From contig JACCGJ010010422.1 in NCBI GenBank assembly GCA_013407085.1, positions 89,898 to 153,897 of the forward strand: DNA of 64,000 nt. Direction: 5' to 3'. The notes under the pieces were generated by a model that did not search any database, was not told where the DNA came from, and saw only the letters and a program-made list of their open reading frames with translations. Made by a program: the position numbers and the translations under genes. How positions within the stretch are numbered: position 1 is the first letter of the stretch; each line of letters begins with the position of its first letter. This stretch comes from Atriophallophorus winterbourni. Lineage: Eukaryota; Platyhelminthes; Trematoda; Plagiorchiida; Microphallidae. Positions 22,130 to 33,654 of the stretch are shown piece by piece.

Positions 22130-22500
22130 TTAAATACCTAACTCTTCCAGCTGGGACGACAATACCAAGTTAAAAGTAGATGCAGTGAGTTCATAACAAA
22201 ACCTCGTATGATCACTCACATGCTGGTGCAACGCATTATTATGGAGCCATTCGTGGACGTGGATACACGTAAAAAGTTCAACGTTTTCAATGGCTATGGA
22301 TATACCTGTCCTGATATGTTTTGCAAAACCATACTCCAAGAGGATTTTAACGTCAATGCCACTCCCATCACCAGGTTTATAGCATCTTATGACAAGACGT
22401 TGTCGCTTATATTTATTGGCACATCATCAATCGCAGACAGCCAAGTCTCAGAAAGCGCTATAATCCTTATGTGTAACTTAGCCACACAATGAAAACGTTC
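22130..22500 (-). pseudogene. LINE endonuclease fragment
   Basis: The minus strand gives 'KLHIRIIALSETWLSAIDDV', the endonuclease landmark I-x-A-L/I-S/T-E-T-W-L. A shifted frame then gives 'CYKPGDGSGIDVKILL' and 'IAIENVELFTCIHVHEW', which match the G-G-G-V-A-I-x-V and E-x-x-x-I-x-V blocks of APE endonucleases. No RT is attached. The neighbouring 22508-22766 frame on the same strand may be upstream sequence of the same element but carries no clear motif. Confidence 0.5.
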
Positions 22501-22769
22501 AGCCCAGTTATTCCTCAGGCTGCATAAATGAGCCTAGAATACTGAAGCGCTGGTTATCCGTGCTTCTGAAACACATCCTGTTTGGACCTCGGTCAATGCA
22601 GACGAGGGAGCGCACGTATGTTGGCGTGCTGGATAGAGCAGCTTCATCAGGTTCGGCAAATTCTTGTGCTAACGTAATGGACCGTTGTTTGACAATTGAG
22701 ATGGCATCCATGGTAGAGGAGCGACTACTGGAAACACTTGTTTGGTCTCATCAACATTGGCGCTAAGTC

Positions 22770-24040
22770 AATCAACGTCGTCTGGGCCGGACAGGAAGAC
22801 TCGTGGCAAAGTGGTGTTCTGTTTGATCGTTTGTGACTAAATAGCGATTTGCCCTGATTGACCAACCATAAATCTTACCAAATTATTAAATTTGAGAATG
22901 ATAAGAACATTAGAATATCGTACAATTAAGCTGCAGTGAAAATTTCAGAGGCATTCAGACAGGCTACTAGTATTTTGAAAAACAATTTTCAAAAATATTG
23001 AATGGTAAACAAAAGCTTTGCCAACACTTACCTAACGTGGCACATTCTAGTTGTTGCGAAAATGTTATATTTACCTTTTGTAGTGTTTTTATCAGGTCAA
23101 CACGGCCCTGAGATAATAATGCCGCAGATTTCGATGGAAACTGGAGCAAATTCTTTCTACATACAGCCAGTATTTGCGTTATACTTATTTGCAAAAAATA
23201 TTTTAAAAAGTGGTTCCAAATGGATCGGAAAGAAAACTAATTATTCAATACCCCAATGCCTTGTGGCTAGATCGAGTCATTAAAAAAAATATTTAAGCGT
23301 CAACCTCGAAGAAAATTCCGGAGCCGGAGTCTAATTATGTACGCAACTTCGTCCCGATGGCACATACAACTGCATCGTTTATACAAGGTTTCAGATTAGC
23401 ATCCATTTTCCTCCAACGGTTTGTAGAGAGGGAACACATACGGTATGGTCAACTGATAATTCCACATATTTAATTGATCTTGCGTACAAATAAGCGCTGG
23501 AATGAACAGATCACCATATTCCACCTACATGGATGCTCTAGCACGACTCGCTTAGTGCTCAGCACGTGGTGCTTATTTAAATGGTAGTTGAGGTCATCAG
23601 ATTTTATATAACGGCTATCGCTCTCACAGTTGAGCTTAACACAAATTAATAAGGCGCGTCTCATCACGGTCTTTTATTTTCATGTGGCTTATGAGAAATC
23701 AGAACCAAACATAGAGCACGAAGCAAAGCACACAAACTTCGCAATCACAGAAGAAGATAAACCCTAAAAATTTGAAATTAATTTCACCGTCAAAAGCGTA
23801 TTTTTTCATATGCAATAAACTGATTGAAGCAACCGATGCAATAAATAATAAATATACAAGGCCGAAAAGCTTATGAACAGAGAGGAAAGATGCAAAAGGA
23901 AATTGTAACACTAAAATACTCCGCCACTATAGCGTTAGTTAGGCTTGAAAAAGTATATCATACGCTCAAATTGTTCGCGTGGTCGTACATTTAGCCAGAT
24001 GTTTGGGCCAATGCAAATTTTTACCGGTTCTAATTCGAAC
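22770..24040. other. No recognisable feature
   Basis: Short open frames occur on both strands (for example 23002-23283), but none shows a domain, splice structure or repeat match that I can defend. Confidence 0.3.
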
Positions 24041-24044
24041 GGGG

Positions 24045-24300
24045 CTGGAAAAGACTCGATGATTGGCGCGAATAGAGGGGAAGTAGGCACATGAGGATTT
24101 CACTGCGGTACTGATTGTGGGGTATTGGCGCATGATGTTGGGGGATGCCTAAGCTCAATGAAAGCTGGTTGTAGACGATCAATAGAAACCGTGTGACGCT
24201 GACCCTTCATATCCAAAACAAAGTACTCAGTTATACACTCAATAACCCCGTGTGGTCAATGATAGGTAGGTTGAATTGGTTTGTAAACAGAATCACTTCG
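24045..24300 (-). pseudogene. Ty3/Gypsy integrase C-terminus
   Basis: The minus strand reads 'GVIECITEYFVLDMKGQRH' followed by 'TVSIDRLQPAFIELRHPP'. This matches the very end of Gypsy integrase, where V-x-x-x-x-x-x-x-F-x-L-D-x-x-G precedes V-S-I-D-R-L-K-P-A. It is a separate insertion from the Gypsy relic at 7120-8100. No LTR could be recognised. Confidence 0.65.
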
Positions 24301-24604
24301 CGCTCAAAAATTTTGCAGTGGGCAGATTTAAAGTCTGCACCACTCAAAATACAAAAAATTGAATGAACTCACTTAAACACCAGGAGAGCAAAAGGCAAAC
24401 GAAAATCCGATGAACTCCATTGATAGTCAAATAAATCTACACAAGAAATTCTAAGAGATGAAATCCAAGGTGTATAATTATATAACCAACTTCTGTGAAT
24501 TCTCAGGGTCGACATGTACGTTTGCTTCTCACGATATTCTGGTATTGTTGTGGATATCCGAGGTATTTCAAGATTATTACGAGAACTTTTATACTATTTT
24601 CAAC

Positions 24605-27600
24605 GGATTTGAATATGATTACGACTCGTAAATCTGCAAAAAGAGATCATGCAGCACCGACAGCAAGGAAGCCTCAAGAGAATGGGGGCTCCGCTGCTCA
24701 CTCTGGGGATTCTTGTCTGGTTTGTTCGAAACACGTCGCGAATAACGCTAAAGCTGTTCAATGTGAAATATGTTTAATGTGCATTCCTATTTGATGTGGT
24801 GGAATAAAGTCGGAGATGTATCGTTTGCTTCACAAAAATTCATGCGATATCATTCGCACGATATATAAGATATGCCTCTCACCAACTAGTTTTAAGATCA
24901 CAGATACTCAGCTTCAAGTTGACACGGTTTCTGCTAAGACCTCCAAAGGTAATGATGGGTGATTGTAAATACTGACTCATCTTTGAAGGAGGATAAACAT
25001 CACAAATCTTGTGTACAGCAAGTTTGCTTGCAAACTCAAGATGTACGCACTTTTGCGGAAGTTGCCTCTTCGCATTTACTCCGTTCAAAAGACTGAGTTA
25101 GTTTGGCCGGTGCAACGAACATTCTTGAGCCCGAAGAGGTCCAGGATTTACCACAGCTAGATAAAGCAATCAAGAATAAAATCCAATGCCTTAGCACTGA
25201 TGAAAGTAGAAAATCCTGCATCATTCTTCACAATGCGCCGGAGCAAACAGGCGCATTGCGATAGACAAGGTTTAACAAGAACGAGATTTCGTAAACTCTG
25301 CTCTTGTCCTCCTTCTCGAATAAGGTGAAAAGGGTGCAACGGTACTCACAGCGTTTCGTCTAGGCCTCAGGCTAGCTCCAGGTAACCGCCCCAGACCGCT
25401 AAATATTGTGTTAGACTCCCCTGAGCGAGTGACCTTACTGCTAAATGAGGGTTAACCGGGTGAAGGGTAGTGAACATCGACTCCTGCGTGATCTCTCTCC
25501 GGAAGATCGTGTGAAAATGCGAAAAGCTACCCAGCAAATTAGCCAGCGCAGAGCCACAGGTAAAAATAACTTGCGCATTGTGGAGTTTCGAGTTGCGCAG
25601 ATGAGGACAACAGTTCTTTTGAAGCCTCTGACGATAGGCATTCAGAGAGATCTGGATTTTTAAAAGCGATATATTTTAATGCGAGGAGCTTGAGGAACGC
25701 ACTCTTCGATAGGATTAGACAGGACCCTCCAGCGATCATTGCGATGACTAAAACTTAGCTCTTACCTGAGCAGGATGATCCCGAGCTGGCCATAACTGGA
25801 TATATACTCTTTCGCTCAGATCGAACAGACGCTAGAATCGGTGATGGGATTGCCTTATACATCCAACAACATATTTCCGTCGCAGTGTTGGTTCGCTTCC
25901 AGCTGAGAGTTTATGGTGCCGTATAAGGACTGCAGCTTTATTTGCCACGATATGCGTCGTTTATTGTTCTCCTAATGCTCAGTCAGATACTCTGATATCA
26001 CATATCTGTCAGTGTGGTAGATCCTCAAACTGCTTGATTATTGGTGATTTCAATGCTCCTAGTATTGATTGGACTTTGCTAGAGGACGGTTCTTAGTCAT
26101 CCGAGTAGGATTTATTGGACACTGTGGTTGATGTGGGCCTCGTGCAGTACGTTTCTTGTCCGACCAGAGAAAGCCCCACTGGGTGAGAGTCCATTTTGGA
26201 CATGGTATTCACTCCAACGCAGTCCGATATTAATCAGCTTCGGGTTGAAGCTCCATTAGGCTGTAGTGATAATGCTGCCTCGAGTTTTATTTGGAAACGC
26301 AACACTGGCTGGGTTTCAGATCCGATTCCCAGAAGGAAATTCTGGTAGGCCGAAGCGAGTAGGTTACGGGATGTTGCTTCATCTCTCGGTTGGTTTTTAG
26401 ATCAATTAGCTAGTGATCCGGAATAATATCTGGATTGTTGTTGAGGTGACTCTTCCGTTGTCTACATGCCGTCGTAAGGCCGAAGGTCCCCCTTGGTTTG
26501 ACATGTGCTCCGAAAACTTTTGCGGAAACGTCAAAATCTCTGGTCGATATTCTTAATCCGCAAAACGCCACTGTCTATGACAATTATCGGCAAGCTAAAA
26601 ACCTTCGCACGGCATTGGAACGCAGAAAACCTATGTCGTATTAGCAGCGATTGGTTGATGAGTCTACTTGTGCGCCAAAACGGCTATTCGCATTCAATCG
26701 TCGCTGCACAAAGGCGTCGCTATATATCCCCAATTTGATGAATACTAATGGGCTAAACATTACTGAGGATGGTTTGAAAGCTGAAGCCATGGTTGAGAAA
26801 TATGCCTCGGTGTACTGTCTCGAAGAAAGTGATCCCTCTTCTGTCTCTTGTGACAGTGAGGTCCTCTCTGATCTTGATGTACATGTACAGAACGTTACAC
26901 TCCTGTTGGAGCAGTTAGACACAGTCTGCGCCAGGAACAGACGGTATTCATCCGTTGGTTTAACGAGTACTATGAGAAGTGTTGTGTGTTCCGCTGGTCA
27001 GAAGGGCTTAAAAAATCTGTAACATTAAGGGTGTTGCCACAAGAATTGAAACAGGGTATTATAAAATCTCTGTTGAAGAGTGGGAATACTGATAGTCCCG
27101 CTAATTACAAGCTGGTCACATTGACTTCTGTGATCGGCAAAATTTTAGAGAAGTTGATCAAACGGAAAATAGAGCACTTTTTTGAGGTGTGGGCGTTGGT
27201 TTCCACAACAACGTGGATTCAACAAAAATCGCTCGTGCGTAATTAATCTGCTCCTGGCGCGAGAAAGTTGGTCTGCTTTGAATGATTCTGGTCAAGCGAT
27301 CGATGTCATTTTTATCGACTTCAGTATGGCGTTCGACCGTGTGCTCCAGCGCCGATTGATCGTCCAGCTGGAGGGCTTAGATATTTGAGGTTGTCTACTT
27401 AAGTGGATCGAGGCATTCATCTCATGGCGGTCAAACCCTGCAGAGGTGAATGGAGGTTTTCTTTAGAGATGATAACAGGCTCCTGAGTGCCGCATTGATC
27501 TATCCTTCGCCCATTGTTATTCAAAATTTGCGTGAATGATATTCGCGGTAGCCATCGATGGTCTTTTATTCGCGGATAGTCTTAAACTGTGGGCCTCTGT

Positions 27601-28392
27601 CAGTTCCTGCGATGGCCAAAAGCAACTGCAACAAGCTGTTGATGAGTTAGTCATGTGACACATCGCTGGTCACTACCTATAAATGAGCACAAGACAGTGG
27701 TCATGCACATATACTCTGATGACACTGGTGGTGAATAATTTTTGGGAGGTAAGCTTATTATGTTGGTGACGGTTGAAAAAGACTTAGGGATTCTGGTTAT
27801 GGATTACTTGAAGTCGAATGCTTACACTTGTCGGAGAATAGGCAGCGCTACCAGTATGCTCTGGGCGATTCGGCGTTCATTAGCGACCATTACCCCGCAA
27901 TTGTTCCAGACACTTTTCTTTGCGTCAGTTCGTCCTCCTTTGGAATATGGGCTACCTGTTGCATTTCCTCAGTCTAAAGGCGAATCAGACACCATGGAAA
28001 GGGTACAAATGAGGGGGACTAATATGGTTCGTGGAATGCACCAATTCGCGTAGGAGGATAGAAGAAGCTTACTGAAATTTTACCCCCTAGATATTCGAAG
28101 GGAAATATTTGACCTGCTCCTGACACGCCGTATTCTTGTCGCTCAATATGGAGACGAAGTCCTCCGGTACTTCCAATTAGTAGGTGAGTTGAGGACCCGT
28201 GGGCATGACCTTAAGTTGCAGAAGCCTAGAAGGCTAAAGCTGAGTACTGCGAGCACGCTATACACGCGGATGGTGAACACTTGGAATTCTCTACCGAAAC
28301 GGCTCCTGTCTCTACCATCAGAACAGCTATTTAAAAGCGCGTTGGATCAGCATTTGTTGAGACGGATAGACCTTATCCCGGGAGTGATATAG
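24605..28392 (+). mobile_element. CR1-like LINE, near full order
   Basis: About 3.8 kb. ORF1 starts near 24615 and carries a zinc-finger-like 'CLVCSKHVANNAKAVQCEIC'. 25440-25650 is an ORF1 body ('EHRLLRDLSPEDRVKMRKA', 'GKNNLRIVEF'). 25670-26330 is the endonuclease ('NARSLRNALFDRIRQDPPAI', 'IIGDFNAPSIDWTLL'). 26640-27400 is the RT and 27740-28392 its C-terminus ('MVNTWNSLPKRLLSLPSEQ') with a stop at 28390-28392. The order ORF1-EN-RT is complete, but there are frameshifts in every domain, so the copy is dead. The C-terminus is most like the fragment at 33655-34115. Confidence 0.8.
26651..28392 (+). pseudogene. CR1-like RT of the 24.6 kb element
   Basis: Frames in order: 26651-27022 linker ('KYASVYCLEESDPSSVSCDS'); 26986-27246 fingers ('NYKLVTLTSVIGKILEKLI'); 27182-27388 with 'IDVIFIDFSMAFDRVLQRRL' (domain A, catalytic D in D-F-S-M-A-F-D); 27500-27600 worn domain B and Y/F-A-D-D region ('SLLFADSLKLWASV', second D lost); 27742-28053 'TPQLFQTLFFASVRPPLEYG'; then the 28189-28392 C-terminus. 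Loss of one catalytic aspartate and the frameshifts indicate an inactive RT. Confidence 0.75.
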
Positions 28393-28794
28393 TGGTGTTC
28401 TTAAACACTCAGGCTTTGTCTTGTCATCAGAAGTCACCCATGTTTATTGCTGTGATGAAGCTTAAACGGGATTTTATCCTTTCTGCTTTTGATTCAGAAG
28501 AAGAAGATGGTGACGATAAAAATGTTGGTGGATGCGTTATTCACAATTTCCGCACCGATCAACGCACAAAATATTAGCAATCGCCGGAGAAGTCAAAGTC
28601 TGAGACTACGAAATTATATTGACTGCCGAAAAGTGTATTATCAATGCATCAATTCGAATGAAGCAAACAAAACAAATAATGAGTAACTACACAATGCCGA
28701 AAAATTTATGCACGAAATGTAAAGATGTAAAAAGAATATAAAATCACTACAATCTCTGGGCGTCGTGATCGTAGAAGGTTTCAAACGGACAGAA

Positions 28795-28910
28795 GCAAAA
28801 TAACATATTTGCAGTGATGCGTGCTTCTCTGCAGCTTTCCACCGAATGAAATTCTGGAGGCTCGATTATCTTGTTAGCCACTTAATGTCTCGTGCAAACT
28901 GAAGAAGAAA
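28795..28910 (+). repeat. SINE-B copy
   Basis: Contains gcttctctgcagctttccaccgaatgaaattctgg, aggctcgatt and a final cgtgcaaactga. It is the 3' half of the SINE-B family, diverged from the copies at 29.0-33.5 kb. Confidence 0.7.
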
Positions 28911-29034
28911 AGGAAGTCCTTTAACTATGCAAGATTAGGTAGTTCACCATTTTTAGCGTTGTCTGGTATGTAAGTAAATGCTAGAATTATTTTTTCAATA
29001 CACAACTCTTCTGTGGCTGACATCTCACCGTACT

Positions 29035-29269
29035 GGTGAAGAGAAATTTATTTTTTATTTTTCCAGCATCATTCATAACGAGGTGCTTCCTGAAGACAAC
29101 CCGGATAATCCTTTGGCGCCGCGATTGTCGAGGATATCCAAATCATAATAAGAAAAACGCTTTGGCAGTGGTAGTTGCTTATCCGCAGGTTTTCACCAAA
29201 AGAAATTCTGGACGCTCGATTTTCTCGTTAGCAAGTTACTGTCCTGTGCAACTGAACTGAACTGTTTGG
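29035..29269 (+). repeat. SINE-B copy
   Basis: From tggtgaagagaaattt to ...aagttactgtcctgtgcaactgaactgaactg. The short (CTGAA)n end is the family's 3' signature. It is followed immediately by the 5'-truncated CR1 copy starting at 29270. Confidence 0.75.
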
Positions 29270-30600
29270 AAACGAGCGGCGGTAATAGCCATATACAAAA
29301 AGGGTCCCATTTCGGATGTACGCAACTACATGCCAGTAAGCCTGACAAGCATTCTTTGCAAGTGCTTGGAAAAAATCATTCGGCACCAGGTATGTAAACA
29401 TTTGGTAGCCAATTCCTTACTATCCGATGCCCAGCACGGATTCTGGAAAGGAAGGTCCTGCCTAACCAATCTTCTAAGCTTTCTGGACGAAGTGACATTA
29501 CGCCTCGATGAAGGGAGAGTAGTCGAAGTCTGCTATCTTGATTTTCAAAAGGCATTTGACTCGGTGAACCATAGGTACCTTCTGCACAAACTAAGTATGT
29601 GTGGCGTCACAGGTGACCTACATCGATGGTTAGACAGCTTCTTAACTAATCGCACTAACTATGTTAGAATTGCAGGGGAGTGCTCGCAGGAATCACTGAT
29701 TCTCAGTGGAGTGCCTCAAGGCTCGGTGCTTGGTCCATTACTTTTTCTTATTTTTGTAAACGACCTGGCAGCGTGCTTGAGTTCACGCTGCTTCCTGTTT
29801 GCTGATGATGTTAGGATCCTAGGAACCGACAGTAGAAATACGCTTATCTCTGATTTAGAAAAAGTAATCGAGTGGACAAAGACCTGGGACTTGCAACTTG
29901 TCTTCTGACGACTGATTTAGCGACAACCCAACTAGAAGTTGGAGAAGGAACTATCAGAATAGCGGCTGCTCAGAAAGTGAAGGATCTTGGCATTACTATA
30001 AAAGGCGATTTTAAATGGGCTACTCATGTGTCGAAGCTGCAAACAAGGCTCGCAGAGAATTGTTCAGACTTCGCTCAGCGTTATCTTGCCGAAAACCTTC
30101 AATCTTCATTCACTAATACAAAGTAGTCGTGCGGCCTCACTTGGAGTACTGCGTTCAATCCTGGGCACCGTACTTAAAAAAGGATATAGCATGCCCTAAA
30201 AGAGTCCAGCGCCTTGCGACTAGGATGGTTGAGGGTCCGGCAGGTAAAACTTATGAGGCTAGACTCAAGGACCTCGGTTTGTTCTCACTAAAGAGACGGC
30301 GGCTGCGAGGTGACCTAATAGAAGCCTTCAAGATTCTAAAGGGCCTTACAGGTGATAATATTACTGAAATCCTTAAACTTGCACCTAAAGCAGCTACAAG
30401 GTGTAATTCCATGAAACTTCTTAAGAGTAGGCCCAGGTTGCTGGCACGTGAGCACTTTTTCAGCAACCGTGTGGTCAACTTCTGGAAGAAGCTCCCAGAT
30501 TGTATAGTAAGCCTCCCAAATGTGTTGAGCTTTAAAAGGGAATTAGACGTTAAATGGTCTATCATATTTCCGCATATTGTCTAATAAAAAAACTTTAAAA
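29270..30600 (+). mobile_element. CR1 family E, copy 1 (RT to 3' end)
   Basis: 5'-truncated inside the RT fingers, with a complete C-terminus. 29330-29908: 'MPVSLTSILCKCLEKIIRHQ', 'SDAQHGFWKGRSCLTNLLSF', 'CYLDFQKAFDSVNHRYLLHK' (domain A), 'LSGVPQGSVLGPLLFLIFVN' (B), 'SSRCFLFADDVRIL' (F-A-D-D). A 16 bp deletion relative to copy 2, near 29898, shifts the frame. 29872-30126 and 30129-30584 carry the rest ('MRPHLEYCVQSWAPYLKKDI', 'VVNFWKKLPDCIVSLPNVL'), with an A-rich 3' end at 30585-30610. All catalytic residues are intact; only indels break it. It is almost identical to copy 2 over their shared length. Confidence 0.9.
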
Positions 30601-30634
30601 AAAACAAAAGAAACGTATTTTTACATTTTTATCA

Positions 30635-30765
30635 TATCTGTCTAGGCCTGGACAACCTGACAGTAAATTAGCCCACATGCAGTCTATGACTGTGTTTCAC
30701 TTTACCTCAACTAGGCTAGTGATTTCATACACCACACATTGCTCACGCATATTATTGCATTGTTT
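30635..30765 (+). repeat. SINE-A copy (3' half)
   Basis: atctgtctaggcctggacaacctgacagtaaattagcccacatgcagtctatgactgtg... to gatttcatacaccacac. A diverged 3' half of the SINE-A family, nearly identical to 32735-32865, which shows that this whole interval was copied together with the CR1 copies. Confidence 0.8.
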
Positions 30766-30774
30766 CCTGAATAG

Positions 30775-31137
30775 CTGACCTCTCACCGTGCTGGTGAAGA
30801 GAAACCCTACCTTACTTTCCAGTTATTCGGAAGCAAGAACGTGTGAAAAGAACGAACTGTATACTCGATATCGAAGTGCCGGGTGCTCAACCGCATACCG
30901 TCGAAGGAAATCTGGGCGCGTGATTGGCTTTTAGCCACCTTCAGCCCTGTGCTCCTCCAACTACATTCTCCTAGACCTACGACCATCAGAGGTTCCACAC
31001 GGAGAAAAAGGATTGACCCTTTGGCAGTGGTGGGCGCTTCTCCGCAGCATTCCACCGAAAGAAATTCTGAACGCTCGATTGGCGTGTCAGCCACATACTG
31101 TCCTGTGCAAACTGAACTGAACTGAACTGAACTGAAC
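30775..31137 (+). repeat. SINE-B copy, long
   Basis: The longest SINE-B copy here. It starts at ctgacctctcaccgtgctggtgaagagaaacc and ends in four to five CTGAA/TGAAC units (about 31112-31137). Its first half is repeated at 32878-33060. The CR1 family E copy 2 begins directly after the tail. Confidence 0.75.
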
Positions 31138-32715
31138 TTGAACTTGCGCGTCTATTCGCAAGGCTATTATATGCCGTGACCGTAGCTGGAAGGCGTACAA
31201 ATTCTGTGGAACTCACAGATCTAGACTGCAGTACATACAGACCAGAAATTCAGCTGTTGCGCTGCAAAGGAAAGCTAAAAGGGACTTCGAATCCCGACTT
31301 GCCAAAAAAGCAAAGATTAACTTGAAAGATTTTTATGGCTATGTTCAGTCCAAGCGATCATTAAGAGAGGAAATAGGTACGTTAGTGCTGGACGATGGCA
31401 ATACGGCTTTGACTGCACCGGAAAAAGCCGATGCGTTGCATTCATTCTTCTGCAGTGTTTATCGGCGCGATTCAGGTAACTGTATAGAAACTCACGAGTG
31501 CAGAGCACCTCCCTTTAGCTCGGTGGAGGTTAATCAGGAAATGGTCACCACAGTTCTGTCGCAGCTGGACAAAACTAAGTCGGCTGGCCCCGACGGCATA
31601 CATCCGGCTATTCTTCAACCGCTTGCGAATATAGTTAGCCTTGCAATCAGAAATCTTTTCGAAGCTACCTTACTCCAGGGTATACTACCGGATGATTGGA
31701 AACGAGCGGCGGTAATAGCCATATACAAAAAGGGTCCCATTTCGGATGTACGCAACTACAGGCCAGTAAGCCTGACAAGCATTCTTTGCAAGTGCTTGGA
31801 AAAAATCATTCGGCACCAGGTATGTAAACATTTGGTAGCCAATTCCTTACTATCCGATGCCCAGCACGGATTCTGGAAAGGAAGGTCCTGCCTAACCAAT
31901 CTTCTAAGCTTTCTGGACGAAGTGACATTACGCCTCGATGAAGGGAGAGTAGTCGAAGTCTGCTATCTTGATTTTCAAAAGCATTTGACTCAGTGAACCA
32001 TAGGTACCTTCTGCACAAACTAAGTATGTGTGGCGTCACAGGTGACCTACATCGATGGTTAGACAGCTTCTTAACTAATCGCACTAACTATGTTAGAATT
32101 GCAGGGGAGTGCTCGCAGGAATCACTGATTCTCAGTGGAGTGCCTCAAGGCTCGGTGCTTGGTCCATTACTTTTTCTTATTTTTGTAAACGACCTGGCAG
32201 CGTGCTTGAGTTCACGCTGCTTCCTGTTTGCTGATGATGTTAAGATCCTAGGAACCGACAGTAGAGATACGCTTATCTCTGATTTAGAAAAAGTAATCGA
32301 GTGGACAAAGACCTGGGACTTGCCACTAAACCTGGGGAAGAGCTGTCTTCTGACGACTGATTTAGCGACAACCCAACTAGAAGTTGGAGAAGGAACTATC
32401 AGAATAGCGGCTGCTCAGAAAGTGAAGGATCTTGGCATTACTATAACAGGCGATTTTAAATGGGCTACTCAATGTGCCGAAGCTGCAAACAAGGCTCGCA
32501 GAGAATTGTTCAGACTTCGCTCAGCGTTATCTTGCCGAAAACCTTCAATCTTCATTCACTAATACAAAGTAGTCGTGCGGCCTCACTTGGAGTACTGCGT
32601 TCAATCATGGGCACCGTACTTAAAAAAGGATATAGCATGTCTGGAAAGGGTCCAGCGCCTTGCGACTAGGATGGTTGAGGGTCAGGCAGGTAAAACTTAT
32701 GAGGCTAGACTCAAA
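31138..32715 (+). mobile_element. CR1 family E, copy 2
   Basis: Extends further 5' than copy 1. The 31322-31996 frame starts in the EN-RT linker ('LKDFYGYVQSKRS' from 31321), then 'SAGPDGIHPAILQPLANIV' and 'YRPVSLTSILCKCLEKII'. One G missing in domain A (F-Q-K-x-F-D-S, near 31980) shifts the frame to 31993-32562, which holds domain B and 'SRCFLFADDVKIL'. A 1 bp insertion near 32470 shifts it again. At 32714 the sequence jumps from gaggctagactcaa to the 3'-flank aaacgtattttt, an internal deletion of roughly 370 bp relative to copy 1. Otherwise the two copies are nearly identical. Confidence 0.9.
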
Positions 32716-32729
32716 AAACGTATTTTTAC

Positions 32730-32865
32730 ATTTTTATCATATCTGTCTAGGCCTGGACAACCTGACAGTAAAATTAGCCCACATGCAGTCTATGACTGTG
32801 TTTCACTTTACCTCAACTAGGCTAGTGATTTCATACACCACACATTGTTCACGCATATTATTGCA
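32730..32865 (+). repeat. SINE-A copy (3' half), duplicate
   Basis: Nearly base-for-base copy of 30635-30765, in the same relative position behind the CR1 sequence. Confidence 0.8.
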
Positions 32866-32877
32866 TTGTTTCCTGAA

Positions 32878-33090
32878 TAGCTGACCTCTCACCGTGCTGG
32901 TGAAGAGAAACCCTACCTTACTTTCCAGTTATTCGGAAGCAAGAACGTGTGAAAAGAACGAACTGTATACTCGATATCGAAGTGCCGGGTGCTCAACCGC
33001 ATACCGTCGAAGGAAATCTGGGCGCGTGATTGGCTTTTAGCCACCTTCAGCCCTGTGCAACTTGAACTTGAACTTGAACTGAAGTGACCT
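32878..33090 (+). repeat. SINE-B 5' half, duplicate
   Basis: Matches 30775-30955 almost exactly up to ccttcagccctgtgc, then jumps to aacttgaacttgaacttgaactgaag, a short tandem tail. The second half of the repeat is missing. Confidence 0.75.
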
Positions 33091-33319
33091 TCATTCGTTT
33101 GAATTTAGCTTTCCTTTGCGGTTTACTTTCTAGACTACAGAGGATCACGCAATTGTGAGCCATAACGCTTTTCAACCCAACAATATAATCCGGGGATCAG
33201 TTTATAAGCGTTTATCTCAAGCGTTATGGTAGGTTTCAATTGATGTCACTTTACTCAGTTGGCTACAAGCTACTTTGGCATCAATAGATCAATATTTTAT
33301 TACGGTATAAAAAGCGGGG

Positions 33320-33495
33320 AGCTTGTACAAACCTCAGGGTGGATTGTGCGGTGGATCGAGGATATCCAAATCACAATAAGAATGAACGATTTGGCAGTGG
33401 TGGTTGCTTCTCTGCAGCTTTCCACCGAAAGAAATTCTGGACGCTCGATTGGCTCGTTCGCCACTTACTGTCCTGTGCAACTGAACTGAACTACT
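33320..33495 (+). repeat. SINE-B copy
   Basis: ggattgtgcggtggatcgaggatatccaaatcacaataagaatgaacg...ctttccaccgaaagaaattctggacgctcgattggctcgttcgcc...ctgtcctgtgcaactgaactgaact. One of the cleaner 3' halves of the family, used here as reference. Confidence 0.75.
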
Positions 33496-33654
33496 TTGCT
33501 CTTCGTCCAAGAGCGCATTTCTCAGACAAGCAACTCATGCTGATATTGTTAGACTGGTCGGCGGTGATTTTTTTCTGCTTGGTTCTGATTCTGGCTTTGA
33601 ATCCAGACCACTTTTTGCAATATGCGTTTGAAAATACACCGACGAATTGTCCCG

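Noticed and set aside
30883..31125. 80-codon plus-strand frame (and its antisense)
   Set aside because: Lies wholly inside a SINE-B copy; the family has no consistent frame between copies.
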